Assembly: GCA_014323785.1 (NCBI GenBank)
Contig: JACONJ010000017.1
Location: 1 to 64,000 of the forward strand
Reading direction: 5' to 3'
Source: Paracoccaceae bacterium
GTDB lineage: Bacteria; Pseudomonadota; Alphaproteobacteria; Rhodobacterales; Rhodobacteraceae
Length of the DNA stretch: 64,000 bases
Position numbers and translations under genes: made by a program. The notes below the pieces were generated by a model that was not told where the DNA came from, made no database searches, and saw only the letters and a list, made by a program, of their open reading frames with translations. This document shows, piece by piece, positions 16,067 to 25,260 of the stretch. The first letter of the stretch is position 1; each line of letters opens with the position of its first letter.

Positions 16067-16831
16067 TCAGTGCCGTGCGTCCCATGAAATCGCCGCGGCA
16101 TCCCGCAGGATCGCTCCGGCCTCAATGCTGTAATCATCCCGGTCGCCATTATGTTCTGGACCGTCATGCATAACCATCGGCGGCAAGAGCGTGAAGGGTG
16201 CACCACCGGTTTTTTGCGCTTTGACCAGAACACGACTGGCTGGCCGACCGAAGCGGGCGGCCAAGGGTAGGACTGTCACCGCCCCAAAGCCGGGTTCAAG
16301 TGCGGCCAAAAGGCAGGGCAGACGATTCGCCGCCAGGATCACGGTCAGCCAGCCCTTTGGGCGTAGCCGACGCCGGGCGGTGTCGATCCAGATTGCCAGA
16401 GGCGTCGCCTCGCGCAGGGCCCCTTCGCGCCCGTCATCCTGTGCCGCGATCCCGGCACCGCTACAGAAATAAGGCGGGTTGGCAATGACGTGATCAAAGC
16501 CTTTTCGACGCAAATCATCGGGCAGCGCAGCCAAATCCGCGGTGAAGATTTGCATGGGAATCCCGGCCTCTTGCGCATTTCGACGGGCCAGATCGGCATA
16601 GACAGCTTGCCGTTCGACACCCATCAGCGTCAGATCACCCAAACGGACGGAGAGGCACAGGCTTGCCACTGCCACGCCGCAGCCAAGTTCCAGCACAGTG
16701 TCCCCGGGTTTTGCAGGGCAGGCCGCCGCCAGCAGGACTGGATCGGTCGCCGCACGATAACCGGCCTTCGGCTGCCAGGCCATGACACACCCACCCAGAA
16801 AGGCGTCATGGGTCAGCACTACTAACTCCAC
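16067..16831 (-). CDS. tRNA1(Val) (adenine-N6)-methyltransferase-like (TrmN6/YfiC)
   Basis: SAM-dependent N6-adenine methyltransferase of 254 residues. Motif I is VLELGCGVAVASLCL near residues 45-59 and the catalytic motif is VIANPPYF, the NPPY signature of N6-amino methyltransferases. GYRAATDPVLLAAA is typical of the TrmN6/YfiC group, which modifies A37 of tRNA1(Val). An exact substrate cannot be inferred. It lies just downstream of the DUF2007 gene on the same strand with 7 bp between them, probably an operon. Confidence 0.85.
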   Translation of the reverse strand: MELVVLTHDAFLGGCVMAWQPKAGYRAATDPVLLAAACPAKPGDTVLELGCGVAVASLCLSVRLGDLTLMGVERQAVYADLARRNAQEAGIPMQIFTADLAALPDDLRRKGFDHVIANPPYFCSGAGIAAQDDGREGALREATPLAIWIDTARRRLRPKGWLTVILAANRLPCLLAALEPGFGAVTVLPLAARFGRPASRVLVKAQKTGGAPFTLLPPMVMHDGPEHNGDRDDYSIEAGAILRDAAAISWDARH

Positions 16832-16838
16832 TGGCAGA

Positions 16839-17054
16839 TTACTCTGTCACGGGCAGATCATTGTCGCGCAGAATGGCGCGGGCCATGAACGCATCCTCGC
16901 GCCGAACCATCAGGCGGCGTGGTAGAACACCAATGGATCCCTCAAGCACACTCATATGGACGTCCGTTTCAAACGCCTCTATATCTTCCCCAGACAGCAG
17001 TGCCGAAGCAAAGGCGATGATCGTCGGGTCATTGCTGCGTAGAACTTCTTGCAT
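16839..17054 (-). CDS. DUF2007 domain protein
   Basis: A 71-residue protein, MQEVLRSNDPTIIAFASALL and on to PRRLMVRREDAFMARAILRD. This is the DUF2007 (putative signal-transducing) pattern found in Rhodobacteraceae next to ispB. The start at 17054 is by homology. It diverges from the polyprenyl synthase gene, with 52 bp between starts. Function unknown. Confidence 0.8.
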   Translation of the reverse strand: MQEVLRSNDPTIIAFASALLSGEDIEAFETDVHMSVLEGSIGVLPRRLMVRREDAFMARAILRDNDLPVTE

Positions 17055-17106
17055 AATTGGGTATTTAGGCAAACCCGTCACGCTTGTCGAGAGAGAACCG
17101 CCACCG

Positions 17107-18108
17107 ATGAGTTTGGATGAAGCCACAAGTAAACGGCATGATCGCCTGCATACCTATCTGGCCGAGGATTTGGATGCGGTTAATGCGCTGATCCATGCGC
17201 GGATGGCATCCGAGCATGCACCGCGTATCCCAGAGGTGACAGCACATTTGATCCAGGCGGGCGGCAAGCGTATTCGCCCGATGCTGACCCTGGCTGTCGC
17301 GCGCATGTGCGGTTATGCGGGCGACGCGCATCAGAAACTGGCCGCGACGGTAGAGTTCATCCACACCGCCACGCTTCTACATGACGATGTGGTCGATGAA
17401 AGCGCACGGCGGCGCGGGCGACCTGCGGCGAATCTACTCTGGGACAACAAATCGTCGGTCTTGGTCGGTGATTATCTGTTTGCCCGCGCCTTTCAATTGA
17501 TGGTTGAGACCGGAGCCTTGACTGTGCTGGACATTTTGTCGAATGCGGCGGCCATCATCGCTGAGGGTGAGGTGCTGCAACTGGCTGCGACGCGGAACAT
17601 AGCCACGCCCGAGGCGATCTATACCCAGGTGATCCGCAGCAAGACGGCGGCACTGTTCAAGGCAGCAACCGAGGTTGGTGGCGTGATCGCCGCTGTGCCT
17701 CAGGCACGGATGTGCGCCTTGGCGAGCTATGGCGATGCCCTGGGGATGAGCTTTCAGATTGTTGATGACCTGCTGGACTGGGGCGGCGCATCCGGCAAAA
17801 TGGGTAAGAATACCGGCGATGATTTCCGGGATCGGAAGCTGACCCTGCCAGTGATCCGGGCTATCGCTCGTGCGGATGAAGCCGAGCGTGCCTTTTGGGT
17901 CCGGACCATCGAAAGGGGCCAGCAGGAAGATGCGGATTTGGATCACGCGATGGACCTGTTGCGACGGCACGGCACACTGGAAGAAACACGAGATGAGGCA
18001 CTGCGCTATGCCGCCCTGGCCAAAGGCGCGATGGGGGAGATTCCGCTTCACCCCGTCCGCAACATGCTGATCGATCTGGCCGATTATGTGGTGGCGCGGG
18101 TAAGTTAG
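17107..18108 (+). CDS. ispB: octaprenyl/decaprenyl diphosphate synthase
   Basis: Trans-polyprenyl synthase of 333 residues that makes the side chain of ubiquinone. The first aspartate-rich motif is LLHDDVVDESARRRGRPA and the second is VDDLLDWGG. GGKRIRPMLTLA is the isopentenyl diphosphate-binding element. Length is normal. It diverges from the DUF2007 gene and converges on ispE. Chain length (likely C50 in this group) is inferred from taxonomy, not from sequence. Confidence 0.92.
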   Translation: MSLDEATSKRHDRLHTYLAEDLDAVNALIHARMASEHAPRIPEVTAHLIQAGGKRIRPMLTLAVARMCGYAGDAHQKLAATVEFIHTATLLHDDVVDESARRRGRPAANLLWDNKSSVLVGDYLFARAFQLMVETGALTVLDILSNAAAIIAEGEVLQLAATRNIATPEAIYTQVIRSKTAALFKAATEVGGVIAAVPQARMCALASYGDALGMSFQIVDDLLDWGGASGKMGKNTGDDFRDRKLTLPVIRAIARADEAERAFWVRTIERGQQEDADLDHAMDLLRRHGTLEETRDEALRYAALAKGAMGEIPLHPVRNMLIDLADYVVARVS

Positions 18109-18131
18109 GCGCACCAAACAGGCACCACGCC

Positions 18132-18962
18132 TTACAAAACAGGGGTCGCTGTCACCCACCAACGCGGGTAGGCAGCCCTGATCGCTGTTGCGGCGCGGCA
18201 GGCAGCGGGTTCGGACGCGAAAACCCCGAAGCAGGTTGCGCCGGAACCGCTCATGCGGGCAAGAGCGCAGTACGGCTGGTCAGAGATCGCAGCCAGAGCG
18301 ATGTCAATCCCAGGCGCAAGCGCACGGGCCGGGGCCTCCAGATCATTACGCTGGGTGCTGAGCCAAGCGACAAAATCATCGAACCCCTTCCAAGCAGGCG
18401 GGATGAGACCACTTCCGTCCACGGTCTTCATGCCTCTGAACACAGGGGCCGTTGGCATGGCGACACCGGGGTTCGCCAGGACCAACCAGATCGTGGGCAG
18501 AGCCGGGACTTTGGCCAAAACCTCGCCAATCCCGCGCATGCGCGTGGGGCGACCTGCCATGCAAACGGGTACATCGGCACCCAGCGCAAGAATCCGCTCA
18601 CTCTTCGGCAAGGGCAAATTCCACAGTTCTGCCAGGCTAAGCAAGGCGGCAGCAGCATTCACCGATCCGCCCCCGATCCCCGCGGCATGGGGCAGGTGTT
18701 TTTCAAGGCATATTCGCACACCCCGCTGGCTGTCAAAGAGTGTGGCCGCTCGTAAAACCAGGTTCTCCGGCCCGGTCGGCACACCGGCAGCGCGGGGGCC
18801 CAGAACCTGAAGGCTGACATCCTGAGCGGGGGTGACATGCAGCCAGTCTCCCGTCCCCGCAAAGACTACCAGAGAGTCAAGCAGATGACAGCCATCCGCC
18901 CGGCGACCTGTCACGTGCAGCGCAAGGTTAATCTTGGCTGGCGCAAGGCGGCTTTGCGTCAC
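18132..18962 (-). CDS. ispE: 4-diphosphocytidyl-2-C-methyl-D-erythritol kinase
   Basis: IspE (276 residues), a GHMP kinase of the MEP isoprenoid pathway. The N-terminal substrate motif is LAPAKINLALHVTGRRADGC, the ATP-binding GHMP loop is HAAGIGGGSVNAAA, and the C-terminal motif is MSGSGATCFGVF. The GTG start at 18962 overlaps the stop of the upstream TPR gene (GTGA), giving translational coupling. It converges on ispB, and the two genes supply successive stages of isoprenoid synthesis. Confidence 0.93.
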   Translation of the reverse strand: MTQSRLAPAKINLALHVTGRRADGCHLLDSLVVFAGTGDWLHVTPAQDVSLQVLGPRAAGVPTGPENLVLRAATLFDSQRGVRICLEKHLPHAAGIGGGSVNAAAALLSLAELWNLPLPKSERILALGADVPVCMAGRPTRMRGIGEVLAKVPALPTIWLVLANPGVAMPTAPVFRGMKTVDGSGLIPPAWKGFDDFVAWLSTQRNDLEAPARALAPGIDIALAAISDQPYCALARMSGSGATCFGVFASEPAACRAATAIRAAYPRWWVTATPVL

Positions 18963-20653
18963 TGGGTGCGGTCCGCGATAGATTCGAGCTCCAGCACCCG
19001 TGTCAGACCAAGCTCCAGCTTCAGGCGAATGCGCGCGGCCTCTTCCCTGGTCGGGTCGAAGGACAGCGCACGGTGCCATTGGAACTCGGCCTCTCGCCTG
19101 CGTCCAACCCTGTAATAGACATCGCCCAGATGGTCGTTGATGATCGGGTCATTAGGCCGCAGCCTGACGGCACGTTCCATCGGATCGACGGCATCTTCGA
19201 ATCGACCAAGCCTGTACAGAACCCAGCCCAGACTATCGACGATGTAGCCCGATTGCGGTTCCGCCGCGACGGCGCGCTCAATCATATCCAACGCCTCATC
19301 CAGGTTGCGGTGCTGTTCTACAAGCGAATAGCCAAGGTAGTTCAGCACCTGCGGCTGGTCCGGGTTCAGTGCCAGTGCACGACGAAAATCACGCTCAGCT
19401 TCATCCCACCGGTTGTCGCGTTCCAGGCTGATGCCCCGGACATAGTAAAGGAACCAAGCGCGCGGCTGGTCAGGATCCATCAGTACCAGTGCATCGGAAT
19501 AAGCCGCCGCCGCATCGGCGAAGCGTTCCTGACGGCGCAGCACATCGCCCAGCGCACCATGGACGGTGGCCAGATCCGGATGCATCCCGGCCAGGTCTTG
19601 CAGCAAGGCCGCGGCCGCGGCACCCTGACCCATGTCGAACATGGCTTCAGCTTGGCCAAGGCGCGCTGCAATACCCTTTGGCCCTTCCGACCTAACCTCG
19701 GCATAGGCATCAGCGGCCAAATGCGGGAGACCATCCTGGCGCAGCAAATCTCCGGCCAGGATCAAAGCATCGGAATGCTCATTGTCGATTCGGTGGGCGG
19801 CGCGGGTATAAAGCAGCGGCAGGGCCGCGCCGTTGTCGCCGCCCATCCCTTGGGCGAGGCTGAAGAATACTTCCGCCACGCCCGCCTTCGCATCAATCAG
19901 GAAGTCGTAGGGTCGGGCCGGATAGGCAACAATCAACTCTCGCAATTCCAGCAGCACCGGGTCAGCGGTAAGGCTGATTGTGTTATCGAGCAGCTCCAGT
20001 GCCGCGTCTTGCTGACCCAGCTGGACCAGAACCTGGGCGTGGGTCTGAATACCGCGCGTCGTTGCCTCAAGCGGGCCATAGGCTTCGCCCGACAAGATCA
20101 CGTCAGCACCTTCGAAATCACCTGTTACGGCGCGGGCAAGTGCCAGATGGTATCGGGCGATCTCTGCCAGGGATCCACCTTCACCTTTGGCCAGCCCGGT
20201 GAAGCCGTCCACGGCCGCGCTCTTGTCCCCTTCGCCCAAATGCAGCCAGGCCAGGACCAACCCGTCGGCCAGATGCCCCACGCCGCGTCCTGCTTCGATC
20301 ATCCCCTTTGCGGCGGCGAATTCGCCCTGTCGGGCCAGTTCAACCAGCTCAACCAGGTTTGCCAATTCCCGCCTCGGCGCATTATCTGGCAGTCGTGCGG
20401 CATTGTTCAGCGCGTGCTCCCATTGGCCCAGAGCGGCGTGGGCCAGGATGGCCCTTCCGATCAACTCTGCATCGTTCGGGTCGGTGATCAGGGCCTGTTC
20501 CAAATAAAAGGCAGCCTCTCGGTGATTGCCATCGATCACCGCCTGGCGCGCAGCAAGATAGGATCCCGCAATACCCGGCCTGGATTGCGCAACTGCGGGC
20601 ATCAATACACCATGGGCCAGTGCGACAGCTATGGGCAGGACTGCAAGGCGCAT
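18959..20653 (-). CDS. tetratricopeptide repeat protein, exported
   Basis: A 564-residue protein with an N-terminal signal (MRLAVLPIAVALAHGVLMPA then VAQS) followed by many TPR units. Clear ones read GNHREAAFYLEQALITDPND, RFADAAAAYSDALVLMDPDQ, RWDEAERDFRRALALNPDQP and RFEDAVDPMERAVRLRPNDP. TPR arrays are protein-binding scaffolds; in Rhodobacteraceae this protein sits upstream of ispE with no assigned role. The coupled GTGA junction with ispE implies co-expression. Periplasmic or outer-membrane location is inferred from the signal. Confidence 0.85.
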   Translation of the reverse strand: MRLAVLPIAVALAHGVLMPAVAQSRPGIAGSYLAARQAVIDGNHREAAFYLEQALITDPNDAELIGRAILAHAALGQWEHALNNAARLPDNAPRRELANLVELVELARQGEFAAAKGMIEAGRGVGHLADGLVLAWLHLGEGDKSAAVDGFTGLAKGEGGSLAEIARYHLALARAVTGDFEGADVILSGEAYGPLEATTRGIQTHAQVLVQLGQQDAALELLDNTISLTADPVLLELRELIVAYPARPYDFLIDAKAGVAEVFFSLAQGMGGDNGAALPLLYTRAAHRIDNEHSDALILAGDLLRQDGLPHLAADAYAEVRSEGPKGIAARLGQAEAMFDMGQGAAAAALLQDLAGMHPDLATVHGALGDVLRRQERFADAAAAYSDALVLMDPDQPRAWFLYYVRGISLERDNRWDEAERDFRRALALNPDQPQVLNYLGYSLVEQHRNLDEALDMIERAVAAEPQSGYIVDSLGWVLYRLGRFEDAVDPMERAVRLRPNDPIINDHLGDVYYRVGRRREAEFQWHRALSFDPTREEAARIRLKLELGLTRVLELESIADRTQ

Positions 20654-20902
20654 GTCTCTCTCCACGTCGGGCGGCACAGCAGGTGACACCGCTGACCCAG
20701 ATACTAGGCCCCTACCCTGGAATAGGCAATACACGATAATTTGAGTTCTGCGTGTCCGAAGGGTTCACACGAGTGCTGCCATCTATGGGCAACACTTTTT
20801 ACTGACAAAAGATACCATGGGGCCGCACCCTGTATCAGGGGGTAACACAAGCTGATACCCCCAAGAGGGTCAGCAAGAGGATTACTACAAGGAAGGTGTT
20901 CC

Positions 20903-21163
20903 TTACGTGCTTGTGTCAGTTAGGCGGGAGTCTTTCGCAGGGCTGTCTCCGCCTTCAGAGTTCTTGTCAGCGATAAGCACGGCAATCAGGGCTAACAAGG
21001 CCAAAGGCCCATATAAGAGACCCAATACAAACCAAGCGAAAGGAGTATACCCTTTCCGATGGCTTGCTGCAAAGCCGCAGAAGATTGCACTGATAACAAG
21101 CAAGGACAGCAGATACAGAATCATGCCTGTCCCAAGCAGTGTAAAAATGTCTTCAGCGTACAT
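20903..21163 (-). CDS. small membrane protein
   Basis: An 86-residue protein with two hydrophobic segments, MILYLLSLLVISAIFCGFAA and FAWFVLGLLYGPLALLALIA, joined by a short basic loop (SHRKGYT), and a hydrophilic acidic tail ending RLTDTST. GGGAG lies ten bases before the ATG. The region is AT-richer than its neighbours. Not recognised; the pattern is common among small inner-membrane proteins in genomic islands. Confidence 0.6.
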   Translation of the reverse strand: MYAEDIFTLLGTGMILYLLSLLVISAIFCGFAASHRKGYTPFAWFVLGLLYGPLALLALIAVLIADKNSEGGDSPAKDSRLTDTST

Positions 21164-21306
21164 AGTTTTCGATCTCCCTGGAAAGTTTAGGGGGGGGCAA
21201 GATGAGATTATCCCGCCCCGGATACTCCCGCTTACTGTCTTACTGTAGCGATGACAAATTCTTTCGGTTTAATAACGCGTCTCTCCTTTTTGCGTTTCCG
21301 AAGTGA

Positions 21307-22959
21307 TCACATATTGGGATAATTCGGCCCATCGCCGCCCTGCGGGACGGTCCAGTGTATGTTCTGGGACGGATCCTTGATGTCACATGTTTTGCAATGC
21401 ACACAGTTCTGGAAGTTGATGACAAAGCGCGGGTCTTTGCCATCTTCCCTGACCATTTCATAGACCCCGGCGGGGCAGTAGCGCTGCGCTGGCTCTGCAT
21501 AATCCGGCCAGTTGACTGTGATTGGCACCGAGGCATCCTTAAGCGTCAGATGCACTGGCTGGTGTTCCTCGTGGCTGGTCATGGAAAAGCTGACATTGGT
21601 CAGTCGATCAAAGCTGATGATGCCATCGGGTTCGGGATAGCCGATCGGCTCAAAATCCTTCGCCTTGCCGGTGTGTGCGGCATCTGTCTTTTGGTGATGC
21701 ATCGTGCCGAACAGCGTCAGACCGGTGATATTGGCAGTCCACATATCCATTCCGCCAAGCACCAGACCGCCTATCAGCCCGTGACGCGACCAAAGCGGTT
21801 TGACATTACGCACAGGCTTGAGATCCCCGGCGATAGGGCCAGAGCGCAGTGCGTTTTCGTATGCGTCCAGCACATCGCCCGCACGGCCCGCACGGATCGC
21901 TTCACAGGCGGCTTCGGCGGCAACCTTGCCCGACAGCATTGCGTTGTGGTTGCCCTTGATCCTCGGGACATTCACCAGGCCCACACCACAGCCTAGGATC
22001 GCCACACCGGGGGTCACGGCCCTGGGCATGGACTGCCACCCGCCTTCAGAAATCGCCCGTGCGCCATAGGCGATGCGTTTTCCACCCTTCAGAAGCGCGG
22101 CCACCATCGGGTGATGCTTGAACCGCTGGAATTCCATGTAGGGGTAAAGATACGGGTTTTCGTAGTTCAGATGGATCACGAAGCCGACATAAACCTGATT
22201 ATTGTCCAAGTGGTAGATGAAGGATCCCCCGCCCGCGTTTTTCCCAAGCGGCCAGCCCATGGTGTGGGTTACTGTACCCTCGCGATGCTTTTCGGGGTCA
22301 ACCTCCCAAATCTCTTTCAGCCCCAGGCCGAATTTCTGCGGATCGCGGCCCGCCGACAGGTTATATTTTGCGATCACCTCTTTGGTGAGTGAGCCACGAG
22401 CACCTTCGCCCAGGAAAACATACTTGCCGTGCAACTCCATCCCCGGTTCATAGTTATCTGACGGGGTGCCATCGCGGGTCTTGCCGAACTCCCCCGCGAC
22501 AACGCCCTTCACCTTGCCAGTGTTGTCATAGACGATTTCGGAACAGGCCATGCCGGGGAAAATCTCCACCCCCAGATTCTCGGCCTGTTCAGCCATCCAG
22601 CGGCAGACATTGCCCATCGAGACGATGTAATTGCCGTGATTGTTCATCAGGCGCGGCATGATCGCGTTGGGAATGCGCAGGGCACCGGCTTCTCCCAGCA
22701 GGTAGAATTTGTCCTTGCGGACTGGCACGGTGACTGGTGCGCCCTTGTCCCGCCAATCTGGGATCAGCGCATCAAGGCCCGACGGGTCCAAGACTGCCCC
22801 CGACAGGATATGTGCGCCAACCTCGGACCCCTTTTCCAGCACAACAACAGTGATTCCGGGGTCCATCTGTTTCAGCCGGATCGCAGCGGCAAGGCCCGAT
22901 GGCCCCGCGCCCACAATCACCACGTCATATTCCATCGACTCGCGCACGATCTTCGACAT
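21307..22959 (-). CDS. etfD: electron transfer flavoprotein-ubiquinone oxidoreductase
   Basis: ETF-QO (about 550 residues) passes electrons from ETF, the acceptor for acyl-CoA and dimethylglycine-type dehydrogenases, to ubiquinone at the inner membrane. The FAD-binding start is EYDVVIVGAGPSGLAAAIRL. The C-terminal ferredoxin-like domain has Cys in CPAGVYEM and the cluster ligands in FQNCVHCKTCDIKDP. GAGAGG precedes the ATG at 22959. Length matches the family. It links to betaine, fatty-acid and ketone catabolism suggested elsewhere in the window. Confidence 0.95.
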   Translation of the reverse strand: MSKIVRESMEYDVVIVGAGPSGLAAAIRLKQMDPGITVVVLEKGSEVGAHILSGAVLDPSGLDALIPDWRDKGAPVTVPVRKDKFYLLGEAGALRIPNAIMPRLMNNHGNYIVSMGNVCRWMAEQAENLGVEIFPGMACSEIVYDNTGKVKGVVAGEFGKTRDGTPSDNYEPGMELHGKYVFLGEGARGSLTKEVIAKYNLSAGRDPQKFGLGLKEIWEVDPEKHREGTVTHTMGWPLGKNAGGGSFIYHLDNNQVYVGFVIHLNYENPYLYPYMEFQRFKHHPMVAALLKGGKRIAYGARAISEGGWQSMPRAVTPGVAILGCGVGLVNVPRIKGNHNAMLSGKVAAEAACEAIRAGRAGDVLDAYENALRSGPIAGDLKPVRNVKPLWSRHGLIGGLVLGGMDMWTANITGLTLFGTMHHQKTDAAHTGKAKDFEPIGYPEPDGIISFDRLTNVSFSMTSHEEHQPVHLTLKDASVPITVNWPDYAEPAQRYCPAGVYEMVREDGKDPRFVINFQNCVHCKTCDIKDPSQNIHWTVPQGGDGPNYPNM

Positions 22960-23154
22960 CGTCTTCATCCTCTCTGGCGGGCCTGAATCGCTCCCTGGAC
23001 CGAAATAACGTAGCAGGCACCCGGCAAGGGGTAGCGCGACAACGGGCTGCGGGTCAATCGTAACGCGTTCTCATCTGGCCGTTTTGCAGTTTTTAAGCGG
23101 ACGCAGGCAGGCTATCTAATCGCTGGTACTCCTTTGCATCCGGAACCTTGCCTT

Positions 23155-23475
23155 ATGACTTATCCACGTTTGACCTACTTGACCCTTGCGGTGATCGGCA
23201 CGGTGTGGCCGATGTATTATTTCGTCTCGTGGTTTGTGAAAAATGGCTGGTCGCTCATGGCGATGGTTGATGCATGGCACGCGAACACTGCAACCTCGGG
23301 GCTGGTCTGGGATTTGACCATCGCCGCCATCACCCTGACAATTTGGATCCTGACCGAGTCGATCCCCCGGCGGGATTGGCGTTCGCTGTTGTCAGTGCCA
23401 GCGATCTATTGCATCGGGGTTAGCTGCGGGCTGCCGTTGTACCTGTTTCTCCGGTCCCGCCCGCGCCGCCGTTGA
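23155..23475 (+). CDS. DUF2834 family membrane protein
   Basis: A 106-residue protein with three membrane segments: LTYLTLAVIGTVWPMYYFVS, LVWDLTIAAITLTIWILTES and VPAIYCIGVSCGLPLYLFLR, ending in RSRPRRR. The W-D-x-x-(I/V) region in the second segment and the overall layout fit DUF2834. Function unknown. It stands alone between etfD (divergent) and the ABC permease (convergent). Confidence 0.7.
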   Translation: MTYPRLTYLTLAVIGTVWPMYYFVSWFVKNGWSLMAMVDAWHANTATSGLVWDLTIAAITLTIWILTESIPRRDWRSLLSVPAIYCIGVSCGLPLYLFLRSRPRRR

Positions 23476-23688
23476 GCGTATCGGCACCCGCGCGGGGGCG
23501 GCGATCTGGGGTTTATTTCGGGTTGCGCTACACCTCCTTCGATGATGCGTGCCTGCCCCGTGCCATAGCGGCACTTTTGCCGCCATACTGCCACGCCTCC
23601 GGCGCGGCCATCACTACCGCCGCATGACACACACGCTAATATCCGCGCAATGGGCCAGCCATGGCCTGTGCGCATCGCTACACGCCCG

Positions 23689-24507
23689 TCATGATTTCAG
23701 CCGGAAGCCCGTCCTGAACCACCACCAGCAGAGCACCATAGCAGCCAGACTTGCCAGGCTGGTGACACTCAGACCCAGCCAGGGCGAGCTGTCAGACACG
23801 CCCAGAACGCCAAATCGGACGCCGTCAATCAGGTAAAACATCGGGTTCCAATGTGTCAGCGTGTTAAGCCAGTCGGGCAGTGCCTCAATGGAATAGAAGG
23901 TGCCAGACAGAAAGCTGAGCGGGACTACGATGAAATTCGTGATCGCCGCGATCTGGTCGAATTTCTGTGCCACGATCCCGGCGGCAATCCCGACTGCGCC
24001 AATCATCACGCCCCCCAGAACCACAAAGGCGAAAGCCCAAACCGGATGTGCGACGCCCAGGCCGACAATGGGAAACATCACCGCCACGATGGCGATGGCA
24101 ACCATGATGGCACGCACCGTTGCTCCGGCGATATAACCCAGAACCAGTTCCAAGGGGCTGAGCGGTGGCATCAGCGTATCAACGATATTGCCCTGCACCT
24201 TACTGATCACAATGGAACTGGAGGTATTGGCAAACGCATTCTGGATGACCGTCATCATCAGGATGCCAGGCACGATGAAATGCAGGAAACCCACACCCAT
24301 CACATCGCCACGCTGCTGGCCGATGGCAAGCGAGAAGATCAGGATGAACAGACCTGCCGTGACCATCGGGGCCAGCAGGGTCTGGTTCCAGACTGTGACA
24401 AAGCGCATCACTTCCCGAAGGGCCAGCGTGTAGAGGCCCAGCCAATTCACCCGCCCGAATCGACGCACCCCCATGCCCTCGGGGGGCATTATTTGCGGCT
24501 TCCGCAT
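23689..24507 (-). CDS. ABC-2 type transporter permease, without an adjacent ATPase
   Basis: A 272-residue permease with six membrane segments of the ABC-2/NodJ type. Family features include FLHFIVPGILMMTVIQNAFA, the long cytoplasmic NIVDTLMPPLSPLELVLGY, and FLSGTFYSIEALPDWLNTL before the last helices. Such permeases pair with an ATPase to export polysaccharide, lipid or drugs. No ATPase gene is next to it here, so the partner is elsewhere or has been lost. Confidence 0.85.
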   Translation of the reverse strand: MRKPQIMPPEGMGVRRFGRVNWLGLYTLALREVMRFVTVWNQTLLAPMVTAGLFILIFSLAIGQQRGDVMGVGFLHFIVPGILMMTVIQNAFANTSSSIVISKVQGNIVDTLMPPLSPLELVLGYIAGATVRAIMVAIAIVAVMFPIVGLGVAHPVWAFAFVVLGGVMIGAVGIAAGIVAQKFDQIAAITNFIVVPLSFLSGTFYSIEALPDWLNTLTHWNPMFYLIDGVRFGVLGVSDSSPWLGLSVTSLASLAAMVLCWWWFRTGFRLKS

Positions 24508-24650
24508 GGTTTTGTTCCGTGTCGACTTTATTTGCCTTGTATTTGCCCGAAGGCGATATTATTGAGATACTTAAATTGCCAGTAAGGCAGCAGGATGCAA
24601 GGGTGGCCATACACTAGGCCACATGCAGAAAATGAGCAAGAGAGGTGACC

Positions 24651-25232
24651 ATGTCATGGACCGATGATCGCGTTGAGCGGCTTAGGAAAATGTGGGACGA
24701 TACCCAAAAAACGACCCGCGAAATCTCTAGGGAACTGGGCGGCGTCACGCGCAATGCCGTGATCGGTAAGGCGCATCGCTTGGGCCTGCCAAACCGGATA
24801 AAAGCAGCGAAAGTGGCCAAGGAAAAAGCGGCCAGGGAAGCCGCCAAGGAAGGTGCCGACAAAGACGGGCGACCGGCGGCGAAACCTGGACCCAAAACCG
24901 AGTCGGCCCGGCCTGTAGCCAAGGACGCACCCGATGCCGCGCCGTTCCGGAAAAAAACCATCATTCCCGCGGATCAGCCCCTGCCGCCGCAACCTTCTGC
25001 AAATGAAATCAGCCCCGAGGCGATTGCCAAGGTCAATGAGGTAGAGAAACACGCCAGGCGGATCAAACTGATGGAACTGACCGAGTGCACCTGCAAATGG
25101 CCGATCGGCGATCCCGCAACCGAAGATTTATACTTTTGCGGCCTGCCCGTGCAACAGGGCAAACCCTATTGCGAGGCCCATGTGTCTGTGGCGGTTCAGC
25201 CGACATCCTCCCGCCGTGACCGCCGCCGCTAA
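24651..25232 (+). CDS. gcrA: GcrA cell cycle regulator
   Basis: GcrA (193 residues) is a DNA-binding cofactor of sigma-70 that activates genes with CcrM-methylated GANTC sites during the alphaproteobacterial cell cycle. The N-terminal DNA-binding part is MSWTDDRVERLRKMWDDTQK followed by GGVTRNAVIGKAHRLGLPNR. A long Ala/Lys/Pro-rich linker leads to the sigma-interacting end MELTECTCKWPIGDP, YFCGLPVQQGKPYCEAH. AGAGG precedes the ATG at 24651. The gene strongly supports an alphaproteobacterial host. Confidence 0.93.
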   Translation: MSWTDDRVERLRKMWDDTQKTTREISRELGGVTRNAVIGKAHRLGLPNRIKAAKVAKEKAAREAAKEGADKDGRPAAKPGPKTESARPVAKDAPDAAPFRKKTIIPADQPLPPQPSANEISPEAIAKVNEVEKHARRIKLMELTECTCKWPIGDPATEDLYFCGLPVQQGKPYCEAHVSVAVQPTSSRRDRRR

Positions 25233-25239
25233 AATATCA

Positions 25240-25260
25240 GGCGGGGGTGTTAATCCCGCC
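25240..25260. terminator. hairpin between convergent gcrA and the repeat protein gene
   Basis: GGCGGG-GGTGTTAAT-CCCGCC forms a six-base-pair stem, placed 8 bp after the gcrA stop and covering the stop of the opposite gene. There is no strong T tract, so bidirectional termination is only likely. Confidence 0.4.

Noticed and set aside
18132..18962. Damaged ATP-binding motif in ispE (GGGSVNAAA instead of GGGSSDAAA)
   Set aside because: Asn at that position also occurs in the E. coli enzyme, so it is normal variation.
19073..20686. 537-codon open frame on the plus strand
   Set aside because: It is antisense to the TPR protein gene, has no family motifs, and the opposite frame carries a signal peptide and clear TPR units.
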